A DNA stretch of 64,000 bases, taken from Lachnospiraceae bacterium. GTDB taxonomy: Bacteria; Bacillota; Clostridia; Lachnospirales; Lachnospiraceae. Numbering within the stretch: position 1 is the first letter of the stretch; every line of letters begins with the position of its first letter. The stretch covers positions 170,327 to 234,326 of the forward strand of contig JAGAYR010000009.1 of assembly GCA_017940415.1 (NCBI GenBank). Direction: 5' to 3'. The translations under genes were made by a program, and so were the position numbers. Shown here in pieces: positions 44,737 through 53,345 of the stretch. The notes below the pieces were generated by a model. That model was not told the DNA's origin, did no database searches, and saw only the letters and a list, made by a program, of their open reading frames with translations.

Positions 44737-46113
44737 ATGAAATATACTGATAATTTTGTTGAGGATGTAACCATTGCTTATATCGGAGGAGGTTCAAGAG
44801 GCTGGGCCTGGACGTTTATGACTGATCTTGCGCTTGAAAAACAGCTTTCCGGAACCATCAGGCTTTATGATATAGACAAAGATGCGGCTAAAGCAAATGA
44901 GATCATCGGTAATTCCATCAAAGGCAGAAAAGAAGCAGTGGGCAAATGGGATTATGTTGTATCGAATACCGTTGAGGAAGCACTTACCGGAGCGGACTTT
45001 GTAGTGATCTCGATACTTCCCAAGACTTTTGATGAAATGGAAGTTGATGTTCATATGCCGGAGCGTTTGGGCATTTATCAGTCGGTCGGTGATACTGCAG
45101 GCCCCGGTGGAATGATCAGGGCACTCAGAACACTTCCCATTTTCTATGAATATGCTAAAGAAATCGAAAGGTATTGTCCCGATGCCTGGGTCATCAATTA
45201 TACAAACCCCATGTCTCTTTGCGTCAAAGCTATGTACGATGCTTTCCCCGGTATCAAAGCATTCGGATGCTGCCACGAGGTATTCGGAACCGAGAAGATT
45301 CTTGCTCAGATAGTGGCTGAAAAACTCGGATTGGAGAAGATCGACAGACATGAGATCGAAGTAAATGTAATGGGAATCAACCATTTCACATGGTTTGATT
45401 ATGCTTCATATAAGGGAATAGATCTTTTCCCCATATACAGAGAATTCATAAAAGATCATTTCGAAGAGGGACTTGATGAAAGGGATGCTAACTGGGCTAA
45501 TTCATGCTTTGCATGTAAGCACAGAGTAAAGATGGATCTGTTTAATAAATACGGACTCATAGCTGCTGCAGGCGACAGACATCTTGCAGAGTTCATGCCC
45601 GGTGATATGTATCTGAAAGATCCCGAGACTGTAAGAAGCTGGGGATTTGATCTTACAAGTGTCAAGTGGAGAAAAGAAGATCTCCAAAACAGGTTGGCTA
45701 AATCGGGAAGATTGGTGAGAGGTGAAGAGCAGATAAATCTCCTTCCGACCGGTGAGGAAGGAATACTCCTCATTAAAGCTCTTTGCGGACTGACGAGAAT
45801 CGTAAGTAATGTTAATATCCCCAACACAAGTCGTCAGATTCCCAATCTTCCCGAAGAAGCAGTTGTTGAAACCAATGCACTTTTCGGAAGAGATTCGATC
45901 CGCCCGATCTATGCGGGAGAGATGCCTGAGAACATCAGAGAGCTTGTTATGCCACATATTGAGAATCATGAGCGCATACTCGAGGCTTCCAGGACAAGGG
46001 ATGTTAATCTTGTTGTCGAAAGCTTTATGAACGATCCCGTTACAAAGGGCGCTCATGCATCCGAAGAGGATATCAGAAAACTGGTTAAGGATATGATGAA
46101 CGCTACTCTTTGA
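44737..46113 (+). CDS. GH4 family alpha-galacturonidase-like glycosidase
   Basis: A 458-residue cytoplasmic NAD- and Mn-dependent glycosidase of family GH4. The Rossmann motif IGGGSRGW is at 16-23, the conserved NYTNPM at 154-159, and the metal-site motif CHEV at 179-182. GH4 subgroups are told apart by this tetrapeptide, and CHEV is the type reported for alpha-galacturonidase LplD of Bacillus subtilis. In B. subtilis LplD is also encoded beside an LplABC sugar importer, as here. The product galacturonate would feed UxaB/UxaA. It is the last gene of the locus, before a bidirectional terminator. Confidence 0.88.
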   Translation: MKYTDNFVEDVTIAYIGGGSRGWAWTFMTDLALEKQLSGTIRLYDIDKDAAKANEIIGNSIKGRKEAVGKWDYVVSNTVEEALTGADFVVISILPKTFDEMEVDVHMPERLGIYQSVGDTAGPGGMIRALRTLPIFYEYAKEIERYCPDAWVINYTNPMSLCVKAMYDAFPGIKAFGCCHEVFGTEKILAQIVAEKLGLEKIDRHEIEVNVMGINHFTWFDYASYKGIDLFPIYREFIKDHFEEGLDERDANWANSCFACKHRVKMDLFNKYGLIAAAGDRHLAEFMPGDMYLKDPETVRSWGFDLTSVKWRKEDLQNRLAKSGRLVRGEEQINLLPTGEEGILLIKALCGLTRIVSNVNIPNTSRQIPNLPEEAVVETNALFGRDSIRPIYAGEMPENIRELVMPHIENHERILEASRTRDVNLVVESFMNDPVTKGAHASEEDIRKLVKDMMNATL

Positions 46114-46128
46114 CGATATCTCATATGG

Positions 46129-46163
46129 AAAAACCGGCTTGCCGTTATGGTAAGCCGGTTTTT
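46129..46163. terminator. Bidirectional terminator between the pectin locus and nrdG
   Basis: A 15-bp stem with one G-T mismatch (AAAAACCGGCTTGCC, 46129-46143, with 46149-46163) and a GTTAT loop. A-run on one side and T-run on the other allow termination of both the GH4 gene and the convergent nrdG. Confidence 0.85.
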
Positions 46164-46197
46164 CTATGTGAACTTTGATGTTTGAAGTCTGTTGCGA

Positions 46198-46728
46198 TCA
46201 CCTCAGGTTGTTTTCGTCACACAGGATTGTCTTTGCCTCTGCAAGTGATCTTTGCACATCTATGAGTCTCTGGTTTTCACTTCCGCGGAATTTAAGTCCG
46301 AGATTTTTTTCCCTGATATGGAATTCTCCGTCCACTATAACATCCAGAAGTGGAAGGAGACTCTTTACTATTTCATCTGTCTTTGCCCATTCGAGAATAT
46401 CAGTCTCGTAGGTATATCCGCTGTAGAGCCATATGGTTTTCTCCGGATATTTCTCACGGAGTTTTTTGGCAAGAGAGAAGACGAAGGGCCTGTTTTCCGG
46501 CTCCATGGGTTCTCCTCCCAGGAAGGTGAATCCGGAGATGTACGGTGGCTCCACTGCTTTGATGAGCTCTTCTTCAATCTCTGCGGTATAGACTTCTCCA
46601 TATTTGAAATCTCTTGTCTCTGCGTTAAAGCAGCCTTCGCATCTGTGACGACATCCGCTTACGAAAAGAGAAACTCTTACTCCGGGACCGTCTGCTACAT
46701 CAGATTTTTTGATCATTCCGTAATACAT
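46198..46728 (-). CDS. nrdG: Anaerobic ribonucleotide reductase activating protein
   Basis: A 176-residue radical-SAM enzyme that installs the glycyl radical on class III ribonucleotide reductase NrdD. The [4Fe-4S] motif C-x3-C-x2-C is Cys26, Cys30, Cys33 (SGCRHRCEGC). FTFLGGEPM (about 68-76) is the GGE motif and length is typical. It is on the minus strand, divergent from dctP. nrdD, usually adjacent, is absent from the window, so nrdG stands alone here. The call fits a strict anaerobe. Confidence 0.93.
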   Translation of the reverse strand: MYYGMIKKSDVADGPGVRVSLFVSGCRHRCEGCFNAETRDFKYGEVYTAEIEEELIKAVEPPYISGFTFLGGEPMEPENRPFVFSLAKKLREKYPEKTIWLYSGYTYETDILEWAKTDEIVKSLLPLLDVIVDGEFHIREKNLGLKFRGSENQRLIDVQRSLAEAKTILCDENNLR

Positions 46729-46862
46729 AAGATTGGCCTCACATATAGGATATCAATACATAATTTATAAGTAATACTACTATATGAAATCCGAATATTT
46801 TTTTCAAGATTTGCGGATAAGCCATTTGACAAAATCTTCCTGTTAATCCAAAGAATTTACGA

Positions 46863-46891
46863 TTTAATACTAAAAATTCCCCTTTTATAAT
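46863..46891 (+). promoter_or_regulatory. Possible promoter of the TRAP operon
   Basis: Perfect TATAAT at 46886-46891, but with a weak -35 (TTTAAT, 17-base spacer). A poor -35 fits an activator-dependent promoter, and a response regulator is encoded three genes downstream. A TTGACA at 46826 has no well-spaced -10. Confidence 0.4.
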
Positions 46892-46958
46892 TTTTCTTGT
46901 AAAACCCGAAATCAATTGGGGTATGCCGCAAGGCAATAAAATGTATGAGGTGAGTTTT

Positions 46959-48059
46959 ATGAAAAAGAAATTATTAGCATTATTCCTAACATCGTCAGTG
47001 TTACTTTCTCTCGTCGGATGCGCTTCCTCCTCCGGTTCCGCGAATAATTCCGGATCCGGAGCAGCATCCGCCTCCACCACCGCTTCTGCAGATGCGGGAC
47101 AGACGGGCGAAAGTAATTCAACTCCTGCTTCAACCACCGGTGAACCTCTTGTACTTACTTATGCAGAGGTTAACCCCGAAGATACCATCGTCGGACAGGT
47201 TGCAGCGGATTTCAAGACCAAAGTAGAAGAGCTTTCCGGAGGATCCATCATTATCGACGTCCAGTACAGCGGCGTTCTCGGCAGTGAGGCAGACGTTCTT
47301 GACGGAATGCTCGCAAACTCAGGCGCTGCGGATATTTCAAGAATTTCCGCATTTTCACTTAACTCCTACGGTTCCGAGAAGTCTGTTCTCCTTTCTCTTC
47401 CTTACACTTTTGAGAGCAGAGATCATTTCTGGAATTTCGCAATGAGCGATCTTGCAGATGAGTTCCTTGATGAGCCATATGAAAAGGGAATCGGCGTTAA
47501 AGGTCTTTTCTACGGTGAAGAAGGATTCAGACATTTCTTCACCAGAACTCCCGTAAATACAATTTCCGATTTCGCCGGAATGAAGATCCGTGTTTCAACC
47601 GACCCTGTCATGACCGGTCTTGTAGAAGGCCTCGGCGCATACTCAACCGTTGTTGCATTCGGTGAGCTTTATTCCGCTCTTCAGTCCGGACTTGTAGACG
47701 GAGCTGAGCAGCCTATCGCAAACTATAAGTCAAACTCCTTCCCTGAAGTTGCAAACAACCTTATCCTTGACGGACATACTCTCGGTGCCATCGAGATCGT
47801 TGTAGCTTCAGATGTTTGGGATTCACTTACCGAAGAGCAGCAGAACATTCTCCTCGAGGCAGGCAGATATGCTCAGGAGAAGAACAGAGAGAATTCTCAG
47901 GCTAAGGAAGACGAAGTTCTTGCACAGCTCAAAGAAGAGGGATGCAACGTAGTAGAAGTAACCGATCTTGAGCCTTGGAAAGAAGCTGTTACCGATATCG
48001 TTGCTCAGAATATCGTTGGTCAGGAAGATCTTTATGATCAGATTCTTGCCATGAAATAA
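46959..48059 (+). CDS. dctP: TRAP transporter substrate-binding lipoprotein
   Basis: A 366-residue extracellular binding protein of the DctP family, anchored at Cys21 (lipobox SLVGC) with a Ser/Ala/Thr-rich linker. The helix-and-ligand region GMKIRVSTDPVMTGLVEGLGA (about 200-220) includes the conserved arginine that salt-bridges the ligand carboxylate, and the ALQSGLVDGAEQP motif follows. The ligand is therefore probably an organic acid such as a C4-dicarboxylate or sugar acid. The ATG at 46959 is preceded by GAGGTGAG. dctQ and dctM follow. Confidence 0.93.
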   Translation: MKKKLLALFLTSSVLLSLVGCASSSGSANNSGSGAASASTTASADAGQTGESNSTPASTTGEPLVLTYAEVNPEDTIVGQVAADFKTKVEELSGGSIIIDVQYSGVLGSEADVLDGMLANSGAADISRISAFSLNSYGSEKSVLLSLPYTFESRDHFWNFAMSDLADEFLDEPYEKGIGVKGLFYGEEGFRHFFTRTPVNTISDFAGMKIRVSTDPVMTGLVEGLGAYSTVVAFGELYSALQSGLVDGAEQPIANYKSNSFPEVANNLILDGHTLGAIEIVVASDVWDSLTEEQQNILLEAGRYAQEKNRENSQAKEDEVLAQLKEEGCNVVEVTDLEPWKEAVTDIVAQNIVGQEDLYDQILAMK

Positions 48060-48076
48060 ATCTTTAGGAGTTTCAT

Positions 48077-48607
48077 ATGCCTGCTATTTTTACCAAACTT
48101 GATAAGATCAAGCCAATCTATGATCTGACTTATAAGGCACTTATGATTCTCTGCAAATTGCTCCTTATCGGAGACATTCTCATAACGTCCATGGCGGTTA
48201 CGGGACGATACGTCCCCTTTGTCCCCGATCCGTCCTGGACAGAAGAGATTGTCCTTACACTTATGGCTTACATGGCGGTCATTTCGGCCGCCTTAGCCAT
48301 CAGAAAAGGAGCACATATCAGAATGACCGCATTCGACAGATATCTTCCCAAAACACTTATAAAGGTGCTGGATGTTATCGCAGATCTCTTCGTTATGGCA
48401 TTCGGATTCGTAATGCTCGTGGTCGGTTTTAAGTATGCGTCTTCTATCGGAGCAAAAGGCTTCTATATAAGCCTTCCGAAGTTATCTAAATTCTGGATGT
48501 ATTTTCCTATTCCGGTAGCCGGATTTGCCATGATCGTTTTTGAGCTTGAATCAATCTACAATCATATAAAATCATTTTTTGTTACAGATAAGGAGGAGGC
48601 AAAATGA
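48077..48607 (+). CDS. dctQ: TRAP transporter small permease
   Basis: A 176-residue membrane protein with four predicted helices (about 20-42, 55-75, 95-118, 135-155), matching DctQ. The conserved tryptophan/glutamate segment DPSWTEEIVLTLMAYMAVI (about 51-69) is typical. It overlaps dctM by 4 bases and is essential, in the family, for assembly with DctM. Confidence 0.92.
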   Translation: MPAIFTKLDKIKPIYDLTYKALMILCKLLLIGDILITSMAVTGRYVPFVPDPSWTEEIVLTLMAYMAVISAALAIRKGAHIRMTAFDRYLPKTLIKVLDVIADLFVMAFGFVMLVVGFKYASSIGAKGFYISLPKLSKFWMYFPIPVAGFAMIVFELESIYNHIKSFFVTDKEEAK

Positions 48608-49896
48608 CAACACAGAGTCTTGCCATTCTTGTTCTTCTCGGAACATTTATTTTGCTGATACTTCTCCGTTTTCCCATAGCATATGCGGTTGGAATCTCAT
48701 CGGTTCTATGCCTCCTTGTTCAAGGTGTCCCGGTATCAACCGTATGTCAGCAGATGGTCAAAGGAATCAATTCCTTTTCTCTCATGGCAGTTCCGTTTTT
48801 CATAACCATGGGCGTACTGATGGGAAGCGGAGGAATATCAAAGAAGCTGATAGCATTGGCTGACGCCTGTGTCGGATGGATGACCGGCGGAATGTCTATG
48901 GTTAATATTGTAGCTTCTTATTTCTTCGGAGGAATATCCGGATCCGCAGCTGCGGATACCGCATCACTGGGTTCAATCCTTATTCCCATGATGAAAGAGC
49001 AGGGATATGACGAGGATTTTTCCACGGCCGTAACCATTACTTCATCATGTGAAGGTCTTCTTGTTCCTCCCAGTCATAATATGGTCATCTTTGCAATGGC
49101 CGCAGGCGGTGTATCTGTTGGAAGTCTTTTCCTTGCAGGATATATTCCCGGTGCGATGCTTGCCCTTTCACTTATGATCGGGTCATACATAATCTCCAAA
49201 AAGAGACATTATCCGAAAGGTGAGAAGTTCTCAGTTAAGAGATTGATCAAGCAGCTGGGCACATCATTTTGGGCACTTGCCGCTGTGCTTATCGTTGTAT
49301 TCGGTGTTGTAGGCGGATTGTTCACCGCAACCGAATCTGCAGCAGTCGCAGTTATCTATTCACTTCTGGTAAGCGTGTTCATATACAAAGGACTTACTTG
49401 GAAAGGTGTTTGGAAGATACTTGAGCAGTGTATCGACACCCTTGCGATCGTACTGATCCTGATTGCTACATCCAATGCTTTCGGTTACTGTCTTACCACA
49501 TTGCATGTTCCCGATCTTGCTTCCAAAGCGATCATCGGTCTTACAAGCAATAAGATAGTCATCGCGCTGCTTATCGATCTGATCATTCTGGTACTCGGTT
49601 GTATCATGGATATGGCCCCCATAATTCTGATCGCGACCCCGATCTTACTCCCAATAGCCGTATCTATCGGAATCAATCCCATACAGTTCGGTATCATGAT
49701 GGTCCTTAACTGCGGAATCGGTCTTCTGACGCCTCCCGTAGGTGCAGTTCTCTTCATCGGTTCCGCGGTGGGGAAATTACCCATGGAAAAGGTTGTCAGG
49801 GCGACGGTACCGTTTTATATATGCATGATCATTGTTCTTATAATGATCACGTTTATACCTCAGATAAGCTTATTCCTGCCGAGCCTGTTTATGTGA
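48604..49896 (+). CDS. dctM: TRAP transporter large permease
   Basis: A 430-residue membrane protein with about 12 helices, the sodium-coupled transport subunit of TRAP importers. Family landmarks include GGISGSAAADTASLGSI (about 117-133), EGLLVPPSHNMVI, and near the end GLLTPPVGAVLFIG. Length is normal. It is translationally coupled to dctQ. A terminator follows, so the downstream sensor genes form a separate unit or depend on read-through. Confidence 0.95.
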   Translation: MTTQSLAILVLLGTFILLILLRFPIAYAVGISSVLCLLVQGVPVSTVCQQMVKGINSFSLMAVPFFITMGVLMGSGGISKKLIALADACVGWMTGGMSMVNIVASYFFGGISGSAAADTASLGSILIPMMKEQGYDEDFSTAVTITSSCEGLLVPPSHNMVIFAMAAGGVSVGSLFLAGYIPGAMLALSLMIGSYIISKKRHYPKGEKFSVKRLIKQLGTSFWALAAVLIVVFGVVGGLFTATESAAVAVIYSLLVSVFIYKGLTWKGVWKILEQCIDTLAIVLILIATSNAFGYCLTTLHVPDLASKAIIGLTSNKIVIALLIDLIILVLGCIMDMAPIILIATPILLPIAVSIGINPIQFGIMMVLNCGIGLLTPPVGAVLFIGSAVGKLPMEKVVRATVPFYICMIIVLIMITFIPQISLFLPSLFM

Positions 49897-49901
49897 TGAG
49901 T

Positions 49902-49940
49902 CAGAGCAAACTTTTCTTTGAAAGGTTTGCTCTGTTTGTA
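49902..49940 (+). terminator. Rho-independent terminator after dctM
   Basis: A 15-bp stem with one mismatch (CAGAGCAAACTTTTC, 49902-49916, with 49920-49934) and a TTT loop, followed by TTTGTAT. Confidence 0.8.
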
Positions 49941-49962
49941 TAAAGGGTGATATATTTTTCTT

Positions 49963-51486
49963 ATGAGTAATGAGTCAGCGGTGGCTAAAACCGATCCAAT
50001 AAACAGAATATATCGCCGGTGGCTGAAACTTACACTTAGGAATAAGTTAAACCTGGTATCTATGTTGGGGTTGTTGATAATCCTTACTTCTGTTTGTCTT
50101 GATGTCTGGACTGTAAAGTTCTCAATCTTTGATTTTAATAAATCATTCCTCAGCAGTGAAAAGATCGTTAATCTGATTCAGGCTTTGGATTCTGAATATA
50201 CCGCGCTTAAGGATTATACGAGAGACGATCTTTCAATGGAAAACTATGTGCAGGTCGCAGAGCAGACCGATGCTGCGGTTTCCGATATGGTCTATGATTA
50301 CGAGATCATCGGTGAGGAAAGATATGCATGGACCGGAAGTATTATCAATTCATATTCCGTATACAGAAAAAACTGTAATGAGTTTTTGGATATATCCGAA
50401 GACGATCCGGCATATCTTGAAAAAGAATACGAGCTCTACGAGATGCTGGATTATCTTAAGAGCTATTCAAGCAAACTTCTGAGTCTTACCACTATCGCAA
50501 CCAGTGATTTCTACAGAGAAAGATATGCACACCTTGTCCTTTTCCCTGTGATCATTATTCTGCTGGCGATAGTTTTTATATTGATAATCGTTGTTCTTTC
50601 CAAAGCGGTCTTTAAGAGTCTTATCGATCCGCTTATCAAGCTTTCCGTCGCTTCCGGAAAGATCGCGAACAATGAATTTAATATAGAAGATGTTGAAGTG
50701 GATTCCGAGGATGAGATCGGAGAACTGGTTCATGCATTCAACAAAATGAAATTCGCCACCGGAAGATACATTTCAACCATGGAGGATAACAGGGTAGCAC
50801 TTGATAAACTTCATGCGGAGGAGATTCAGAAAAAAGAAATCGAAAACCGTCTGGAGCGAATGAAATTTGAAGCCTTAAGACATCAGATCAATCCTCACTT
50901 TCTGTTCAATACCTTAAATGTCATATGCGGAATGGCAAGACTTGAAAATGCCGAGACCAGTGAGAAGATGATAAAGTCTCTCAGTTCTCTTTTCAGATAT
51001 ACTCTTCACACTGATGAAAAAGAAAGCAATGTGGCTCAGGAAATTGCTGTAATAAATGATTACATATATCTGCAGAAAATGAGATTCGGAGACCGCATCA
51101 AGTATGAGATTGAATGTGATCCCGAAACAGAAAACGCAAGCTTACCTTCATTTACAATCCAGCCGCTGGTGGAGAATTGCATAGTTCACGGACTTTCATC
51201 CATCGAAACGGGAGGGACCATCCGGATCGTCACACGTAAAACGGCCGGTGATGATCCCAGACTTCAGGTGATTATATCGGATACCGGAGTTGGTATAAGC
51301 CCTGAGAAGCTTGCAGAGATAAACGGAAAACTTACAAGCGATGATAATTCCGATCATAAAGGAATCGGTATCGGAAACATCAGCAGAAGACTTTCTCTTA
51401 TGTATCCGGATTCAGTTTTTAAGATCGACAGTTCGGAAAATGAGGGTACCGTATTTACAATAGATATTCCTTACATCGGAGGATAA
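49963..51486 (+). CDS. Sensor histidine kinase (LytS/YesM type)
   Basis: A 507-residue membrane kinase. Two membrane helices (about 27-48 and 188-213) enclose a 140-residue extracellular sensor region. A HAMP-like linker (about 214-265), a short coiled coil and the His_kinase domain follow, with His307 in RHQINPHFLFNT as phosphorylation site. The C-terminal HATPase domain has ISDTGVGI. The class normally pairs with an AraC-type response regulator, which is the next gene. Its position behind a TRAP transporter suggests that it senses a TRAP substrate. Confidence 0.9.
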   Translation: MSNESAVAKTDPINRIYRRWLKLTLRNKLNLVSMLGLLIILTSVCLDVWTVKFSIFDFNKSFLSSEKIVNLIQALDSEYTALKDYTRDDLSMENYVQVAEQTDAAVSDMVYDYEIIGEERYAWTGSIINSYSVYRKNCNEFLDISEDDPAYLEKEYELYEMLDYLKSYSSKLLSLTTIATSDFYRERYAHLVLFPVIIILLAIVFILIIVVLSKAVFKSLIDPLIKLSVASGKIANNEFNIEDVEVDSEDEIGELVHAFNKMKFATGRYISTMEDNRVALDKLHAEEIQKKEIENRLERMKFEALRHQINPHFLFNTLNVICGMARLENAETSEKMIKSLSSLFRYTLHTDEKESNVAQEIAVINDYIYLQKMRFGDRIKYEIECDPETENASLPSFTIQPLVENCIVHGLSSIETGGTIRIVTRKTAGDDPRLQVIISDTGVGISPEKLAEINGKLTSDDNSDHKGIGIGNISRRLSLMYPDSVFKIDSSENEGTVFTIDIPYIGG

Positions 51487-51496
51487 CCTGATATTT

Positions 51497-52273
51497 ATGC
51501 ACAAGATACTTGTTGCTGACGATGAGCCAATCGAGCTTACCGTCGTTGAAAAGATCATAAAAGAAAACCTCTCAGGCAAGGCCGAGATAATTCTTGCAAG
51601 TAACGGACGCGAAGCGGTTGACCTGTATGAAAAAGAAAACTGTGACATAGCGCTTCTTGATATCGCAATGCCCGGATTGAACGGACTCGAAGCCGCAGAG
51701 GTTATAAGAGTAAAGCATCCGGGGCATGTGATAATATTCCTTACCGCATTCGATGAATTCGATTATGCCAAGAAAGCGATATCGGTAAAGGCTCTTGATT
51801 ATCTGCTGAAACCTGTTGATGAAAAAGAACTTATCCTGGCGTTGGAAGAGGCGTTAAGACAGGTTGAAAATGAGTCCAAAGAAACTGGTTCCGAAAATAA
51901 AACTTTTGATAATACCGAGTTTTCGGAGATGAAAATGTCCGCTATCAGAACGAAGATTTCGGAATATCTGGAAAGCAGATATATGGATGATATTTCACTC
52001 AGCGACATTGCGGGTGAACTTAAGTATTCGGATGCGTATTTTTCCAAGGTTTTCAAGAAGTGTTTTAACAAAGGCTTTATCGTATATCTGACGGAACTTC
52101 GTATCGAAAAGTCCAAAATACTTCTGGAAGATATTTTTGTAAATATCAAAGACATCAGTGCCAAAGTCGGATTCAGGGATTCCAATTACTATACGAAAGT
52201 ATTTAAAAGAATGGAAGGACTGACCCCGTCGGAATACCGGATCATGAAAGGAATTCATGCAAATAACGATTAA
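51497..52273 (+). CDS. Response regulator with AraC DNA-binding domain (YesN type)
   Basis: A 258-residue regulator. The receiver domain (1-120) has the acidic pair Asp8/Asp9, phosphorylation site Asp55 (LLDIAMPG) and the conserved Lys near 107 (LLKPVDE). The C-terminal AraC double helix-turn-helix (about 152-252) contains VGFRDSNYYTKVFKRMEGLTPSEYR. It lies ten bases after the kinase gene and overlaps the next gene by 17 bases. The likely target is the TRAP operon upstream; that is inference. Confidence 0.92.
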   Translation: MHKILVADDEPIELTVVEKIIKENLSGKAEIILASNGREAVDLYEKENCDIALLDIAMPGLNGLEAAEVIRVKHPGHVIIFLTAFDEFDYAKKAISVKALDYLLKPVDEKELILALEEALRQVENESKETGSENKTFDNTEFSEMKMSAIRTKISEYLESRYMDDISLSDIAGELKYSDAYFSKVFKKCFNKGFIVYLTELRIEKSKILLEDIFVNIKDISAKVGFRDSNYYTKVFKRMEGLTPSEYRIMKGIHANND

Positions 52274-53270
52274 GAAAATCTTCATAGCGATAATTTCGGT
52301 TCTTGTGGTAGGTATTTGCGCAGGACTTATTTACAGGCATGTGACCAAAGAAGCCGTGCCGGAACATGTCTTCACCTATGCGGAGAATCAGTCGGACAGC
52401 TTTCCCACATCACTTGGTGCGTATTATTTTGCGGACCTGGTAAATGAACGTACGGACGGCAGGATAAAGATCCTGGTTTACACCAATGGCGAGCTTGGAA
52501 GAGAAGCGGATATCATCAGACAGATGAAATACGGCGGAGTGGATTTTGCGAGACTTTCACTTTCACAGGTTGCGGAAGTTTATCCCGATCTCAATATTTT
52601 GCAGATGCCGTATCTGTACAATGATGCGAATCATATGTGGAGGGTTTTGGACGGACGTATCGGGCAAATGTTTCTTGAGCGGATGGAAGAACTCGATATG
52701 GTGGGACTGTCATGGTACGATGCGGGTGCAAGAAGCTTTTATGTATCGGGAACCGGTGTGAGTTCTCCGGAAGATCTGCAGGGACTCAGGATAAGAGTAC
52801 AGCAGTCCGAACTTATGGAGGACATGATCGAATGCCTGGGAGCGGAACCTGTTCCCATCAGCTACGAGGAGGTTTACTCCGCACTTGAACTGGGTACCAT
52901 AGACGGTGCCGAAAATAACTGGCCTTCCTACGAGGATGCCGGCCATTACAAGGTTGCCGGTACTTACATCGTTGATGAACATACCAGAGTTCCCGAAATG
53001 CAGCTTTGCTCCGAGAACACCTGGAACATGCTCTCCGAAGAAGACAGAGAGATAATCAGGAGGTGTGCTGCAGAGTCTGCCATATATGAACGTGTGCTTT
53101 GGCAGGAGAGGGAGGAAAGCTCCAGGGAAAGATGCGTAAACGCAGGCGTGACCATTGTGGAGATAAGCGCCGAGGAAAAGAATGCATTCAGGGAAGCCAT
53201 GGCTCCCGTCTACGACAAATACTGCAAGGACAATAAAGATCTCCTGGAAGAGATCATAAACATGGGATGA
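52257..53270 (+). CDS. Second TRAP-type binding protein, membrane-anchored, in a two-component operon
   Basis: A 337-residue DctP-family protein that is not a lipoprotein: it has a basic start and an uncleaved-looking helix (about 7-28) without a lipobox. The fold includes LQGLRIRVQQSELMEDMIECLGA with the ligand-binding Arg, and ALELGTIDGAENN. It has only low resemblance to the DctP at 46959 and no permease genes of its own. Its start lies inside the response regulator gene, so it is co-expressed with the two-component system. In Bacillus, DctB is a binding protein used for signalling with DctS/DctR; the same role is proposed here. Its TGA stop is the first part of a GGGGAC palindrome. Confidence 0.88.
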   Translation: MQITIKKIFIAIISVLVVGICAGLIYRHVTKEAVPEHVFTYAENQSDSFPTSLGAYYFADLVNERTDGRIKILVYTNGELGREADIIRQMKYGGVDFARLSLSQVAEVYPDLNILQMPYLYNDANHMWRVLDGRIGQMFLERMEELDMVGLSWYDAGARSFYVSGTGVSSPEDLQGLRIRVQQSELMEDMIECLGAEPVPISYEEVYSALELGTIDGAENNWPSYEDAGHYKVAGTYIVDEHTRVPEMQLCSENTWNMLSEEDREIIRRCAAESAIYERVLWQEREESSRERCVNAGVTIVEISAEEKNAFREAMAPVYDKYCKDNKDLLEEIINMG

Positions 53271-53304
53271 CAGTTGGGGACGCAAAAGCGTCCCCGTTGT
53301 CATC
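53266..53304. repeat. GGGGAC palindrome overlapping a stop codon
   Basis: Imperfect inverted repeat (53266-53283/53288-53304, 17-18 bp with one bulge) around AAAA, starting GATGACAGTTGGGGACGC. The TGA stop of the preceding gene lies inside its left arm. The first 13 bases of TGACAGTTGGGGACG match the element at 10386. Confidence 0.75.
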
Positions 53305-53311
53305 TAAATTA

Positions 53312-53320
53312 TGGTATAAT
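53312..53320 (+). promoter_or_regulatory. Extended -10 promoter of map
   Basis: TGGTATAAT is an extended -10 (TG-N-TATAAT), directly after the palindrome and 26 bases before the map ATG. No good -35 is present, as allowed for extended -10 promoters. Confidence 0.55.
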
Positions 53321-53345
53321 GACGTAGTTTGCGAAGGAGATAGTT

